NCBI GenBank assembly: GCA_030065875.1
Contig: JASJCR010000033.1
Location: 1-54,808 of the forward strand
Reading direction: 5' to 3'
Length of the DNA stretch: 54,808 nucleotides
Source of the DNA: Ardenticatenaceae bacterium
Lineage (GTDB): Bacteria > Chloroflexota > Anaerolineae > Promineifilales > Promineifilaceae
Made by a program: the position numbers and the translations under genes. This document shows, one piece after another, positions 9,106 to 17,184 of the stretch. The notes beneath the pieces were generated by a model. That model was given only the letters and a program-made list of their open reading frames with translations, had not been told where the DNA came from and made no database searches. Each line of letters begins with the position of its first letter. Position 1 is the stretch's first letter.

Positions 9106-10698
9106 TTATTTGTTGTTACATCCTGCCGTTTCATCAAGGGTTTGCTCGAAGAAGCAGGCGTAAACCGCCTGAGCAACCAGTTCATGACCGCTTTCCTGCA
9201 GAAGTCCCTGGCCGTTGTCAAAAAACAGAGTCTGGATTTCTGCTGTAGAGAGACCTGACTGAGCCAGGTAGCTGCCCAAACCGAGGAAAGGGACGTCATT
9301 TTCGGCCGCAAATTCGCGCAGGATTTCTTCCGGCAGAAGCAAGTTTGCCTCACCAAACTCGACGAGCCAATCATCAGCAGCGGGCTGGGAATAAAATTCC
9401 TCCGAAAAAGCCGGTATCGTGACCAGGCGAACCGGCATGCCCTGCTCGTCCGCATACGCTAGAAACTCACGCAGCTGCTGCAAGGCCACGGCAACCGATT
9501 CGTCATTGGTTTCCTCATAAAAGAGAAAGCTGTTGGGCCGCGAGAGGTCGTCGGCCGGGGCCTCGTACATGACCCGGCCCTCCGGGGGACCATCTGCCAT
9601 CAGAGACCGAATCAGCCGGCCGGTCATGTAGTGGGCCGGCAGAATACGGCCGGGATGAACCCCTTCGATCCCCCACAACATTTCGTGCGCATAATCATGG
9701 CGAATGATGGCGTCTGTGTCCGCAAGAGCAAGCTGGTCATTTTCCACTTCCGTAAAGACATCGTAGCCGTCCGTGGCGGCCACCTGCTGGAAATCGTTGT
9801 TCAAATCAAAAAATACGATGACTTCGTCTGCCTCAAACTCGTCCACAAATAAGAGAAAGAGGAGATCCCATAGATAGACACCTGGACCATAGTCGGGGTG
9901 CCCCAACGTTAACATTTCCGATGATTCTTCATAGAGACCGCTTTCCAGAACCAGGTTATCAAGGAGGACACCCAGATTATTTTCTGGCTCAATGGGCAGC
10001 GCCTGGAGGTTGGCGTCACCCAGCAAAATGATGCGGTGGGAGTCATCCTCCAGACGGAATTCAGGGACGTTTAGCCCATTATTGCTGGCCAAACGATTGA
10101 CCGGGCCATTTTCGCTTTGGTAGTAGATGCGGTCATAGGGGGCGAAGGCGCTGCGTGGGGAATTAAACCCCGGTACAACGCCAACCATTGTTAGAAGTTG
10201 AACGATCAATTCAAGCCCGATTAAGGCCCCGAAAAGATAATGAAAAGTCCGCTGTGCCCAGGTGTAGGAGGCATTTTCATGATCTTTGTAAAAGATCAGC
10301 AGCCCGCCGAGGATAGCCTGAATACCCAGGATGATTGCGCCCAAAGCCGGAAACTCAAGCCACCGTTCAAAGGTCAAAATCGTCCACAGGGTCACCGCAA
10401 CGCCAAGAAAGTATACCGGGATGAGAAGCGGCCGCTTGTTGACCCAGCCCAGCGCTATTCGCAGCCAGCTATCGTCATTTGGTTTTCTAATTAGAGAAGC
10501 CCAGTAAAAAATCCCTGCTAAAAATACGAGGATCAAAGCGAAGTGACGTATGGAGTAGTAACCCAATATCACCGGGTTGCCGCTTTGGTGACTGAGCACA
10601 TTGACAAAGCCAATGATCAACAGCATCAATATAACCACTAAAAAAAGCAAATAGGCGGGTTTTTGAATGCGCTCTTCAAGCGTGTCCAGGGAATTCAT
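9106..10698 (-). CDS. Polytopic membrane protein with SGNH-hydrolase-like C-terminal domain
   Basis: A 530-residue protein with about five hydrophobic helices in the first 190 residues, followed by a soluble domain likely outside the cytoplasmic membrane. The soluble part resembles SGNH/GDSL hydrolases: a strand leading to ILLGDANLQ, where the family has GDS, then an FDLNN segment and a C-terminal SGHELVAQAVY resembling the His block. The nucleophile Ser appears to be Ala, so it may be inactive or may differ from the family. The gene precedes the NRPS genes on the same strand, but the 131-nt repeat gap makes co-transcription uncertain. I do not recognise a specific family; a role in modifying a surface polymer is only a guess. 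Confidence 0.7.
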   Translation of the reverse strand: MNSLDTLEERIQKPAYLLFLVVILMLLIIGFVNVLSHQSGNPVILGYYSIRHFALILVFLAGIFYWASLIRKPNDDSWLRIALGWVNKRPLLIPVYFLGVAVTLWTILTFERWLEFPALGAIILGIQAILGGLLIFYKDHENASYTWAQRTFHYLFGALIGLELIVQLLTMVGVVPGFNSPRSAFAPYDRIYYQSENGPVNRLASNNGLNVPEFRLEDDSHRIILLGDANLQALPIEPENNLGVLLDNLVLESGLYEESSEMLTLGHPDYGPGVYLWDLLFLLFVDEFEADEVIVFFDLNNDFQQVAATDGYDVFTEVENDQLALADTDAIIRHDYAHEMLWGIEGVHPGRILPAHYMTGRLIRSLMADGPPEGRVMYEAPADDLSRPNSFLFYEETNDESVAVALQQLREFLAYADEQGMPVRLVTIPAFSEEFYSQPAADDWLVEFGEANLLLPEEILREFAAENDVPFLGLGSYLAQSGLSTAEIQTLFFDNGQGLLQESGHELVAQAVYACFFEQTLDETAGCNNK

Positions 10699-10777
10699 TA
10701 TCGATTTCAGTCTCTTTCGGTTATCTGCAGCTTCTTCCTGAGCTCCAGTTTATCAAACTTTGATCGTCAAAAACCGG

Positions 10778-10822
10778 CCACTAAAGTCACAGATTGAACC
10801 TGTCAAAAGATAGTGGCCGGGG
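10778..10822 (-). terminator. Rho-independent terminator of hupE
   Basis: On the minus strand, CCGGCCACTA and TAGTGGCCGG form a perfect 10-bp stem around a ~24-nt loop, followed by TTTTT. It lies about 27 nt beyond the permease stop codon. The remaining sequence in the 10699-10848 gap shows nothing else. Confidence 0.8.
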
Positions 10823-10848
10823 TGATTTGACGTTCGATCGAGGCTGGT

Positions 10849-11415
10849 TTAAACGTTTAAAACGAGAAATACACCAACAACGGCGATCGCCAGCCCGGCG
10901 ACCCGCATAATGATTTTTCCATTTTCGCTGCGAGAGGCCATCAGGCCGACGAGGGCGCCGACGACGTGGAGACCAGCCGTGGCAAAGAGGAAACCGGTCA
11001 CGTAAGCGATAATCAGACCGATGGTGCTGGTCAGTTCTGGCAGCTCAGTGCCGTGGGCATGGCCGTGGAACAGGGCGAATAAGGCCACAAAGACGATGGC
11101 TGCCCACTCCGGTAAACCACGATTAGCCAGAATGGCCAGACCCAAAATCAACACGGAACCGGTGATGCCATATTCTACAATCGGCAAAGGTACCCCAAAA
11201 ATGCCCAACACACCGCCAAGCGCCATTGTGACCACAAAAGCCACCGGGACGGTCCAGATGGCCCGGCCGCCCAGCTGAGCGCTTAGAAAACCAACGGCAA
11301 CCATGGCCAGCAGGTGGTCAAGCCCTAAGATTGGATGGAGAAAGCCTGAAAGGATTCCACCACCCCCATATGAATGCATGACAGCAGAAGCAATTATTAT
11401 GGGTAAAGAAAGCAT
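10849..11415 (-). CDS. hupE: HupE/UreJ family nickel/cobalt permease
   Basis: A 188-residue, highly hydrophobic protein with six or seven membrane helices. It carries the family signatures HPILGLDHLLAM near the N terminus and HGHAHGTELP in the middle, whose His, Asp and Glu residues are thought to bind metal. HupE/UreJ proteins import Ni2+ or Co2+. The adjacent gene set imports cobalamin, which makes cobalt a reasonable guess, but no hydrogenase, urease or corrin-ring genes are visible to settle this. It appears monocistronic, with its own terminator. Confidence 0.88.
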   Translation of the reverse strand: MLSLPIIIASAVMHSYGGGGILSGFLHPILGLDHLLAMVAVGFLSAQLGGRAIWTVPVAFVVTMALGGVLGIFGVPLPIVEYGITGSVLILGLAILANRGLPEWAAIVFVALFALFHGHAHGTELPELTSTIGLIIAYVTGFLFATAGLHVVGALVGLMASRSENGKIIMRVAGLAIAVVGVFLVLNV

Positions 11416-11511
11416 GAGAGTTACCTATCCTATGTCCTTTTATTATTCCTTTTTACACTGACAAACAAGCTTTTCCTTTGGGTGAGGGGTTGCGTTATTC
11501 TTTTTACGTAT

Positions 11512-11537
11512 AAAAGCAATTTTTGCATTGCTTTTAA
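11512..11537. promoter_or_regulatory. 9-bp perfect inverted repeat upstream of hupE
   Basis: AAAAGCAAT and ATTGCTTTT form a 9-bp dyad with a TTTTGC spacer, about 100 nt upstream of the hupE start. It could be an operator for a metal-responsive repressor or a short hairpin in the leader. No known box is recognised. Confidence 0.4.
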
Positions 11538-11820
11538 ATAAAATCGCTTGATTGCAAAACAATTTTCAAAAGAATTGGTCTTATCAGGTTGTCTGAGGAG
11601 AAATAGAGAAGATGACCACCCGCAAATCACGTAACCGCCTTTTCATTGAAAGTGTATCGCTTTAATCTTACAACTTTACTTTAGCCAAAAATTCACCTGT
11701 TTTTTGCGGGTTTTTCACGTGAGTGGGCAGCAATATTCAGTGAAATTGTCGAATTTGGAGAGGGACTCGCTGAGTTCAAGAGCCAGAGGATGAGATTCCG
11801 TTCTCATGCTTTTTTTCAAT

Positions 11821-11871
11821 GCGACCTATCCCTCCTTCCCAATTCGGATCAGGAGAGGACGGATAGGTTGC
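11821..11871. repeat. Hairpin-forming inverted repeat in a 760-nt non-coding gap
   Basis: The gap 11416-12178 between hupE and btuD has no ORF I would support. At 11821 GCGACCTATCC pairs with GGATAGGTTGC at 11861 (10 of 11 bp), with an inner CTCC/GGAG pairing. At about 11967 lies GGATCCTTCGCTGCGCTCAG followed by GATGACAAG, a short palindromic word of a kind scattered in many genomes. A weaker dyad of TGGCCCCT and AGGGGACCA lies near 12024-12053. No function is assigned. Confidence 0.45.
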
Positions 11872-12178
11872 AAACCACCTGTGATTCAGAACGGAGCGCA
11901 GCAGAGTGAAGAGCGTTCGAGATGGCTATAAATAGCAAACCATACCTTCATGTCAGTTGACGGGATCCTTCGCTGCGCTCAGGATGACAAGGGGTCTGAA
12001 GACGAGAATGGCGTGATTAGTGGCCCCTGAACCTGTGTCGGGAGGGGACCACTTCGGTTAAGGTTAAGAAGAAAGTTTTGCAACCAGCTGGTTTAAATAT
12101 TTTTCTGCCTGGAGCAGGCGACTGCCATACCTGGTAGTTACGCCCCAATTGATCTGTAGATATGATCACCTCGTTCAT

Positions 12179-13171
12179 TTAGCTTAAGACCTCAAGTAAT
12201 GACTCAATCGAATCAGCCCGATGGGTTTGCTCACCGTCATAGACAATCCATTCCGCGTCTGCGCATTCGACAACCAGGGACAGATCTTTTTGCCCGACGA
12301 TTGGATTAAAGCCAGCCCGCTCCAGAGCGCGTATGGTCCAGTTCAGGGTGATTCCAGAGCCAACGATGCCGATCGCCTCATTTGCTGACTGTTTAATTTG
12401 AAACGCCCCATTTTGTGGATCAAAGGTCACCCCTTCACTGGCAAATGCTTCGGCAAATACCCCACTGAGGACCAAATCTTCCGGCGTCCCCACGTAAAAA
12501 TTGTCTCCGGAAAAGAGCCAAATTTTATCGGCCGTGCGCATGGCTAGATCCAGATCATGTGTGGAAAGCAAGAAGGCGCGCCGACTCCCTCGGGCCAATT
12601 TGCGCAGAATGTGCATAATCTCAACCCGTCGCGGCAGATCGAGAAAAGCGGTTGGTTCATCGAGAATCATGATCGTTGGCTCCTGGGCCAGGGCCCTGGC
12701 GATCATGATTTTTTGTCGCTCCCCGTCGCTGAGCTCGTTGACCGGCCGGGCTGCCAGCTCCACAGCCCCAACCGCCTGAATCACCTTGCGGACGATTTGT
12801 TGATCTTTGGACGTTAACTCGCCGCGCCAATCGGTATACGGAAAGCGGCCCAGGGTCACCAGATCGTAAGCTGAAAGAAGACCGACATCGACGCGCTCGG
12901 TGAGGACAACGCTCAGTTTTTTGGCTAAATCCTGTGGGGATATGGCCGCCAGCGATTCGCCTTCAATGGTAATGCGCCCTGACAGCATCGGCTGCATCCC
13001 GGCCAGCGTCCGCAAAAGGGTTGATTTTCCTGACCCATTGGCCCCTAACAGGCAAACGAGTTCTCCGGCCGCCAGGTTGAGGTTTAAGTCGGCCGCAATC
13101 GCTGCGGTGGATTTCCTTTTTTGACGGTATCCGATGGTTAGGTCATTGGCTTCCAGAAGAATTTTTGACAT
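12179..13171 (-). CDS. btuD: Cobalamin ABC transporter, ATP-binding protein
   Basis: A FecE/BtuD-type ATPase of 330 residues counting from ATG 13171, one base after the permease stop; an upstream in-frame TTG at 13183 would overlap the permease. Walker A is GANGSGKST, the signature is LSDGERQK, Walker B is IMILDEP and the switch His is in STHD. The ATPase domain occupies ~1-235. A ~90-residue C-terminal extension follows, absent from E. coli BtuD but often seen in B12-linked ATPases of other phyla. It powers import through the permease encoded just upstream. The cobalamin assignment rests on the riboswitch controlling the operon. Confidence 0.92.
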   Translation of the reverse strand: MSKILLEANDLTIGYRQKRKSTAAIAADLNLNLAAGELVCLLGANGSGKSTLLRTLAGMQPMLSGRITIEGESLAAISPQDLAKKLSVVLTERVDVGLLSAYDLVTLGRFPYTDWRGELTSKDQQIVRKVIQAVGAVELAARPVNELSDGERQKIMIARALAQEPTIMILDEPTAFLDLPRRVEIMHILRKLARGSRRAFLLSTHDLDLAMRTADKIWLFSGDNFYVGTPEDLVLSGVFAEAFASEGVTFDPQNGAFQIKQSANEAIGIVGSGITLNWTIRALERAGFNPIVGQKDLSLVVECADAEWIVYDGEQTHRADSIESLLEVLS

Positions 13172-13172
13172 G

Positions 13173-14252
13173 TTAGCGACCAAATGACGCTCGCAGATTG
13201 CGGCGGCGCAAAATCACCCAGGCGACAATAGGTGCCCCAAACAGGGCGGTCACCGCATTGAGAGGCAGCACCGTTTGTGAGCCCGGCATTTGGGCGATCA
13301 AATCGGTAACGAGAGCCGCTATTCCGCCGGTAAAAACCACGGCCGGAACCAGGACGCGGTGATCAGAGGTGTTAAACAAGCTGCGGCACAAATGGGGAAC
13401 CGCGACCCCCACAAAGGCGATTGGTCCGCAAAACGCGGTGATGGCGCCGGCCAGGAGAGATGCGCTTAGCAAAATCCAGATGCGGGCTGAGCGAACGGTC
13501 AAACCCAGCGATCGAGCATATTGTTCCCCCAGCAGCAGCGCGTTGAGGGCTTTGGTGGAGCGCCAGGCGATAGCCAGCCCGATCAAAACGGCCGGAATCA
13601 ACACCTGCAGTTGATCCCAGGTCACGCCGCCGAAGCTGCCGAATGTCCAGGCGATATATGCTTGAATGCGTTCCGAGATTGAAAAATAGAGCAAGATGCT
13701 AACCAGAGCGCTGGTTGCGTAGCCAAAAAGCAGACCGAGAATGAGCAGCGTCATGTTGTTGACCCGATGGGCCACAGCCATGACCGAGAAGAGCACCAAA
13801 CCACTGCCGAGGCTGGCGGCGATAATCACCCCAAAATTCCCCAGCAGCCCCAAAGCTGACAGCAGACCGGTGACGGCCGTTCCGACCGATAAGACGACGA
13901 TAGCCACTCCTAGACTGGCTCCGGAGCTAATGCCCAAGACAAACGGTCCGGCCAGGGGGTTTCGAAACAGAGTTTGCATCTGCAGGCCGCTCAAGGCCAG
14001 GGCTGACCCGGCCAAAACGGCCGTGGTGGCTTTGGGCAGTCGAAATTGAAAAACAATCGTGGTCCAGGTTGCCCGGGCCGGCTCTTCTCCAACTAAAATT
14101 TTTAACAGATCGACTAAAGGAATGCGCACGGAGCCAAACATCAGGCTGACCCCAAACGTCAGCACCAGGGCACAGGCCAGACCGGTCAGCAGGAAAGAGC
14201 GTGTGCCGACATCCGGCCATACAATTTGCTTGGTTGTTGATTCAGAAATCAT
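13173..14252 (-). CDS. btuC: Cobalamin ABC transporter, permease (FecCD/BtuC family)
   Basis: A 359-residue permease with about nine or ten membrane helices. It has family motifs such as RLPKATTAVLAGSALALSG, LAGPFVLGISSGASLG and a FVGVAVPHLCR segment that contacts the ATPase. It forms the homodimeric pore for import of a metal chelate, here most likely cobalamin. The start is 5 nt after the binding-protein stop codon, and the next gene starts 1 nt after its own stop, so the three genes form a tight operon. Confidence 0.93.
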   Translation of the reverse strand: MISESTTKQIVWPDVGTRSFLLTGLACALVLTFGVSLMFGSVRIPLVDLLKILVGEEPARATWTTIVFQFRLPKATTAVLAGSALALSGLQMQTLFRNPLAGPFVLGISSGASLGVAIVVLSVGTAVTGLLSALGLLGNFGVIIAASLGSGLVLFSVMAVAHRVNNMTLLILGLLFGYATSALVSILLYFSISERIQAYIAWTFGSFGGVTWDQLQVLIPAVLIGLAIAWRSTKALNALLLGEQYARSLGLTVRSARIWILLSASLLAGAITAFCGPIAFVGVAVPHLCRSLFNTSDHRVLVPAVVFTGGIAALVTDLIAQMPGSQTVLPLNAVTALFGAPIVAWVILRRRNLRASFGR

Positions 14253-14257
14253 ACGAT

Positions 14258-15502
14258 TTACTGTAATTGTCGATAGTAGACCAGTTCATGATCTGGCAGC
14301 AGTTCAGGATGGAAGATAGCGATTAAGTCAGCCAGGACGAGATCCGGCCGAATGACCGCCCCCTCAAAATAATCGTTGCCCCCATTGGCGGTCAATTTGG
14401 CATCGTTGTTAAAGACCCGATCATTTTGATAAGCGGCAAATTCGGTAAACCGGCCGTCCGCCCCGCTCAAATCGTCCAGCGATCCATAAAAACCAACGTT
14501 GAGCCAGAAATCTGTCTCAGAAGCATCATTGAGGACGGTTTCAAAGTCGAGAAACAGGCTGCCGGTTTGCTCGTCATCTGCATATACATAGCTGGCTCCG
14601 GCATCAGCCAGCAGCTGAGCCGCAAAGCTGCCGCCTCCGGACATATACCACGTTCCTTCAAAGGGGGTGTCGGTAAAAACGGTGGGTTGTGCTTCGGCTG
14701 TGGCCGCTAACTCCTGCAGATCGGTGTAAGCGTTCACAACCCCATCAAACCACGCTTCGGAAGCCGCTTCTTCATTATAAAAAAGGGCCAGATAATCGAC
14801 CCACTCCGCCCGGCCAAGTGGGGATGTTTCTAAAAATTCCGCATTGAGTACCACATCGAGCCCTGCTTCGCGCAATTTGGGCTCTGAATCAAAGTCGGCC
14901 GAGCCGCTTCCATATGTCATAATTAAATCCGGATCGAGATCGATTGCGGCTTCAACATTGACCTGAGCACCACTGCCAATTTCAGCGATATTCCCTGCAG
15001 CAACCCCCTCAACGACCGTTTGATTGGTGGTGAAAGCGGCCGTGTCCACTCCAACTACCTTGTCCAACACCCCCAATTCCTGAATCCCGGGCAGATAGGT
15101 GGTCGACATGGCCACGATCGAGTTAATCGGTACCTCGATCACGGCTGCTGCCTCAACCCCTTCTGGAGCAGGAGTGCCGCACTGGACCAACACGTATGAA
15201 ATGCCGCTTTCCGCACCGACAAACGGGGAAAGTATGGTGACCACTTTATAGTTATTGAAGTATTCGACTGAAAAATTGGTGGCCTGGGTGATCTCGACTT
15301 TTTGCGGAAAATAATCGACCCCATCTTCATAATTTTCAACGCACCCGGAAGTCAGGTTGTTTTCGATGACGGCTGGCTCATCGGCGAGGGTAACTTCATC
15401 TGTTTCCCCGGCGCTTTCCTCGGCCGGAGCGGCCGGTGTCTGGCCGCCGGAACAGGCGGCGAACAGCAGGAGCAGTGGGAGAATCAAGATTAGTTTTTTC
15501 AT
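14258..15502 (-). CDS. btuF: Cobalamin ABC transporter, substrate-binding lipoprotein
   Basis: A 414-residue binding protein with a lipoprotein signal: a hydrophobic N terminus and a lipobox LLFAAC with the acylated Cys at residue 17. It is followed by an Ala/Pro/Glu-rich linker and a two-lobed type III periplasmic-binding fold. It is longer than E. coli BtuF because of an insertion in the N-terminal ~130 residues. As a lipoprotein it would be anchored outside the cytoplasmic membrane and deliver substrate to BtuC. It is the first gene after the cobalamin riboswitch and terminator. Related proteins bind ferric siderophores, so the B12 call depends on the riboswitch. Confidence 0.9.
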   Translation of the reverse strand: MKKLILILPLLLLFAACSGGQTPAAPAEESAGETDEVTLADEPAVIENNLTSGCVENYEDGVDYFPQKVEITQATNFSVEYFNNYKVVTILSPFVGAESGISYVLVQCGTPAPEGVEAAAVIEVPINSIVAMSTTYLPGIQELGVLDKVVGVDTAAFTTNQTVVEGVAAGNIAEIGSGAQVNVEAAIDLDPDLIMTYGSGSADFDSEPKLREAGLDVVLNAEFLETSPLGRAEWVDYLALFYNEEAASEAWFDGVVNAYTDLQELAATAEAQPTVFTDTPFEGTWYMSGGGSFAAQLLADAGASYVYADDEQTGSLFLDFETVLNDASETDFWLNVGFYGSLDDLSGADGRFTEFAAYQNDRVFNNDAKLTANGGNDYFEGAVIRPDLVLADLIAIFHPELLPDHELVYYRQLQ

Positions 15503-15631
15503 AAGGTGTCTCCTTTCCTTTGATTTGGCGAATGGTGTCCAACTCGCCGGTTTTCGACTGGATATTTTGAGAAAGAAGACCTTGTGGAAGCTGTTTCAAG
15601 AAAATAAATACGACTTTTGACCCTATCAAAT

Positions 15632-15657
15632 AAAAAGCCCACCGAAGCTGGTGGGCA
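15632..15657 (-). terminator. Intrinsic terminator of the riboswitch expression platform
   Basis: On the minus strand GCCCACC-AGCTTC-GGTGGGC forms a 7-bp stem followed by TTTTTATTT. It lies between the cobalamin aptamer and btuF, so it would stop transcription before the operon when ligand is bound. This indicates transcriptional rather than purely translational control. Confidence 0.85.
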
Positions 15658-15661
15658 GTTC

Positions 15662-15842
15662 ATTTATTGAGTCTGGTTCGCGCTGCCCTTTATCCACGAA
15701 GATCTTCACGCGATATACTCTAGGCGGGTATTCGGACTTATTAATCAATCCTGACTAAATTACCGTTGCGGGACAGTGTTGGACTTTCACCAACTTCCCC
15801 CATTGTGCACAATACATCCGGGTAGTCGTGCACCAAGAGCAT
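15662..15842 (-). promoter_or_regulatory. Cobalamin riboswitch aptamer
   Basis: Reading the minus strand, the conserved cobalamin-element segments appear in order. GGGGGAAGTTGGTGAAAGTC is followed by CC, then CTGTCCCGCAACGGT and AGTCCGAATACCCGCC. These match the B12-box consensus (GGTGAAA-TCC, CTG-CCCGCAACGGT, GTCCGAA-ACC-GCC). A distal hairpin pairs GTGCAC copies. The element lies between a consensus promoter and the btuFCD operon and is followed by a terminator. Confidence 0.95.
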
Positions 15843-15865
15843 AAATTATTTTGTTGTTCAGTTGG

Positions 15866-15894
15866 ATCATAGCCGCAATTTGTAAGGGTGTCAA
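15866..15894 (-). promoter_or_regulatory. Sigma-70-type promoter of the btuFCD operon
   Basis: On the minus strand, TTGACA (15889-15894) and TATGAT (15866-15871) are separated by 17 nt. The predicted start of transcription near 15859 is just upstream of the cobalamin aptamer. Confidence 0.85.
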
Positions 15895-15917
15895 TAGACG
15901 AGTAGAGCAACGATCGG

Positions 15918-15931
15918 TATAATGTTCCACC
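15918..15931 (+). promoter_or_regulatory. -10 element implying a leaderless mRNA for the methyltransferase
   Basis: TATAAT at 15918-15923 lies 8 nt before ATG 15932, with no Shine-Dalgarno sequence between. Transcription would begin at or within about 2 nt of the start codon. It is back to back with the btu promoter. Confidence 0.6.
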
Positions 15932-16579
15932 ATGAACAGGAAACATCAGATGAACGAAATTAAACATTTTTTTAAGCAGTATCGGAAAAATGCCAAAGCT
16001 GTCTCAGCTGTATCGCCGACATCATCCTTTGCTGCACGGGAAATGGCCAGTGAAATGATTCGCCATCCAGGTCCCAGACGAGTCCTGGAAGTCGGATCGG
16101 GAACCGGATCCATTTCCACCCAAATAGCGCGTTTACTGGGTCCAGAGGACGAGCTTTGGTTGTGTGAATATAACAGCAAATTTGTGGATTTTTTGCACCA
16201 GAGAGTGGCTACTGATCGTCGATTTGATGGTATTCGCCCCAACGTTCATATCTTTGGCGGGAGCATCCTTGATTTTCCGGTAGAAGAACGTGAGAAGGGG
16301 TTTGATTTTATCGTCTCTTCCCTGCCGTTTAACAGTTTTCCACCGGATTTTGTAGATTCCGTGATTAACCTGTATCAGGAAATGTTAAACCCCGATGGCT
16401 CATTAAGTTATATTGAGTATGTTGGCGGCCGGACCCTCAAAAAAATATTTAAGCCTACCCCCGAGCGTGCAGCCTCCAATGCCATTACCGAACGCGCAAA
16501 ATCCCGCTATGAGTTTCGCAAAAAGGTAGTGGTTCGCAATTTACCCCCAGCCTGGATACATCACCTGCGTTTTGAATAA
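15932..16579 (+). CDS. SAM-dependent methyltransferase (PmtA/KsgA-like)
   Basis: A 215-residue class I methyltransferase. The SAM-binding motif I is VLEVGSGTGSIS (~48-59), followed by an acidic strand end WLCEYN and a catalytic SLPFNSF motif comparable to the NLPY/SLPF of KsgA and phospholipid N-methyltransferases. Soluble methyltransferases of this size and motif set often methylate phosphatidylethanolamine, but rRNA adenine methylation cannot be excluded from motifs alone. The start is ATG 15932, with an in-frame ATG at 15950 as alternative. The gene diverges from the cobalamin operon and ends at a bidirectional terminator. Confidence 0.85.
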   Translation: MNRKHQMNEIKHFFKQYRKNAKAVSAVSPTSSFAAREMASEMIRHPGPRRVLEVGSGTGSISTQIARLLGPEDELWLCEYNSKFVDFLHQRVATDRRFDGIRPNVHIFGGSILDFPVEEREKGFDFIVSSLPFNSFPPDFVDSVINLYQEMLNPDGSLSYIEYVGGRTLKKIFKPTPERAASNAITERAKSRYEFRKKVVVRNLPPAWIHHLRFE

Positions 16580-16584
16580 AAAAA

Positions 16585-16612
16585 AAGCCACTCCTAGGAG
16601 TGGCTTAATTAT
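16585..16612. terminator. Bidirectional intrinsic terminator
   Basis: AAGCCACTCCTAGGAGTGGC is a near-perfect palindrome. On the minus strand it is followed by TTTTTTT; on the plus strand by TTAATTATTT. It closes the methyltransferase gene and, from the other side, whatever is transcribed leftward from about 16990. Confidence 0.8.
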
Positions 16613-16990
16613 TTGAGTATTATTTGATTGTATCCACAAGGCGCTCGCGTTTCGTGTGCTTTGCTTTCGGCAATTTGGCCGAAGATTGACCTGTGGACAA
16701 CCTTATCCGCCATTAATAAGACCGAATTGTCAAACACCCTGTGGTCGGCAGATGGAGCTGGTAAGGTTCCATCTTTCTCCTTTCACGTCGGTGGAAACCA
16801 CCTTCGTGACTCGACAGATTCATTTTGTAAATCACGACTTCCACTTACATGGTTCGCCGTACCAGAAGCCCCATGCCTCTGATTGTCGCGCTGCCGTACA
16901 CAGCTATTTCTGTGTTAACCCCCCTTCAATTTAGGAATCACGACTTTCTACTTCGTTTGGTGTGTCAGCCGCACCCGATATATCAAATAT
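16606..16990 (-). ncRNA. Candidate structured non-coding RNA, family unknown
   Basis: This ~390-nt stretch has no supportable protein but ends at an intrinsic terminator on the minus strand and has an AT-rich promoter-like stretch at its other end. Minus-strand hairpins include ACACAG-AAATAG-CTGTGT, GGTGG-TTT-CCACC and GATGGA-(11 nt)-TCCATC. Two copies of a GAAGTCGTGATT-like word lie about 100 nt apart (GAAAGTCGTGATT and GGAAGTCGTGATT). I compared it by eye with tmRNA, RNase P, SRP, 6S and common riboswitch cores and found no match. It may be a novel RNA or the remnant of a mobile element. Confidence 0.4.
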
Positions 16991-17184
16991 TTGTGATCCA
17001 AATTGAAAGGTTGATCACATCTTAATAGAGAGTGGATGTGACAGTAAGTGACAAAAAGCAACAATATTGGGGCAAAATGTCACTTGTTTCTAAGAAGACA
17101 AGGGACTGGAGGCATGAGACCGGAGAAAAAGTCGACATAAAGTGATGAAAATAGACTTTTAAAAGAATACCTTTCGTTTTTCAC

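Noticed and set aside
11430..11630. A 66-residue minus-strand ORF upstream of hupE
   Set aside because: No ribosome site, no family motif, AT-rich composition and an internal inverted repeat; treated as non-coding leader.
14258..15502. Ferric-siderophore binding protein
   Set aside because: The fold allows it, but the cobalamin riboswitch directly upstream favours B12.
16628..16934. Short plus-strand ORFs of 84 and 92 residues
   Set aside because: They mutually overlap, lack ribosome sites and cross several hairpins of the candidate RNA.
16606..16990. tmRNA, RNase P, SRP or 6S RNA
   Set aside because: None of the diagnostic cores or tag-peptide segments could be found on either strand.
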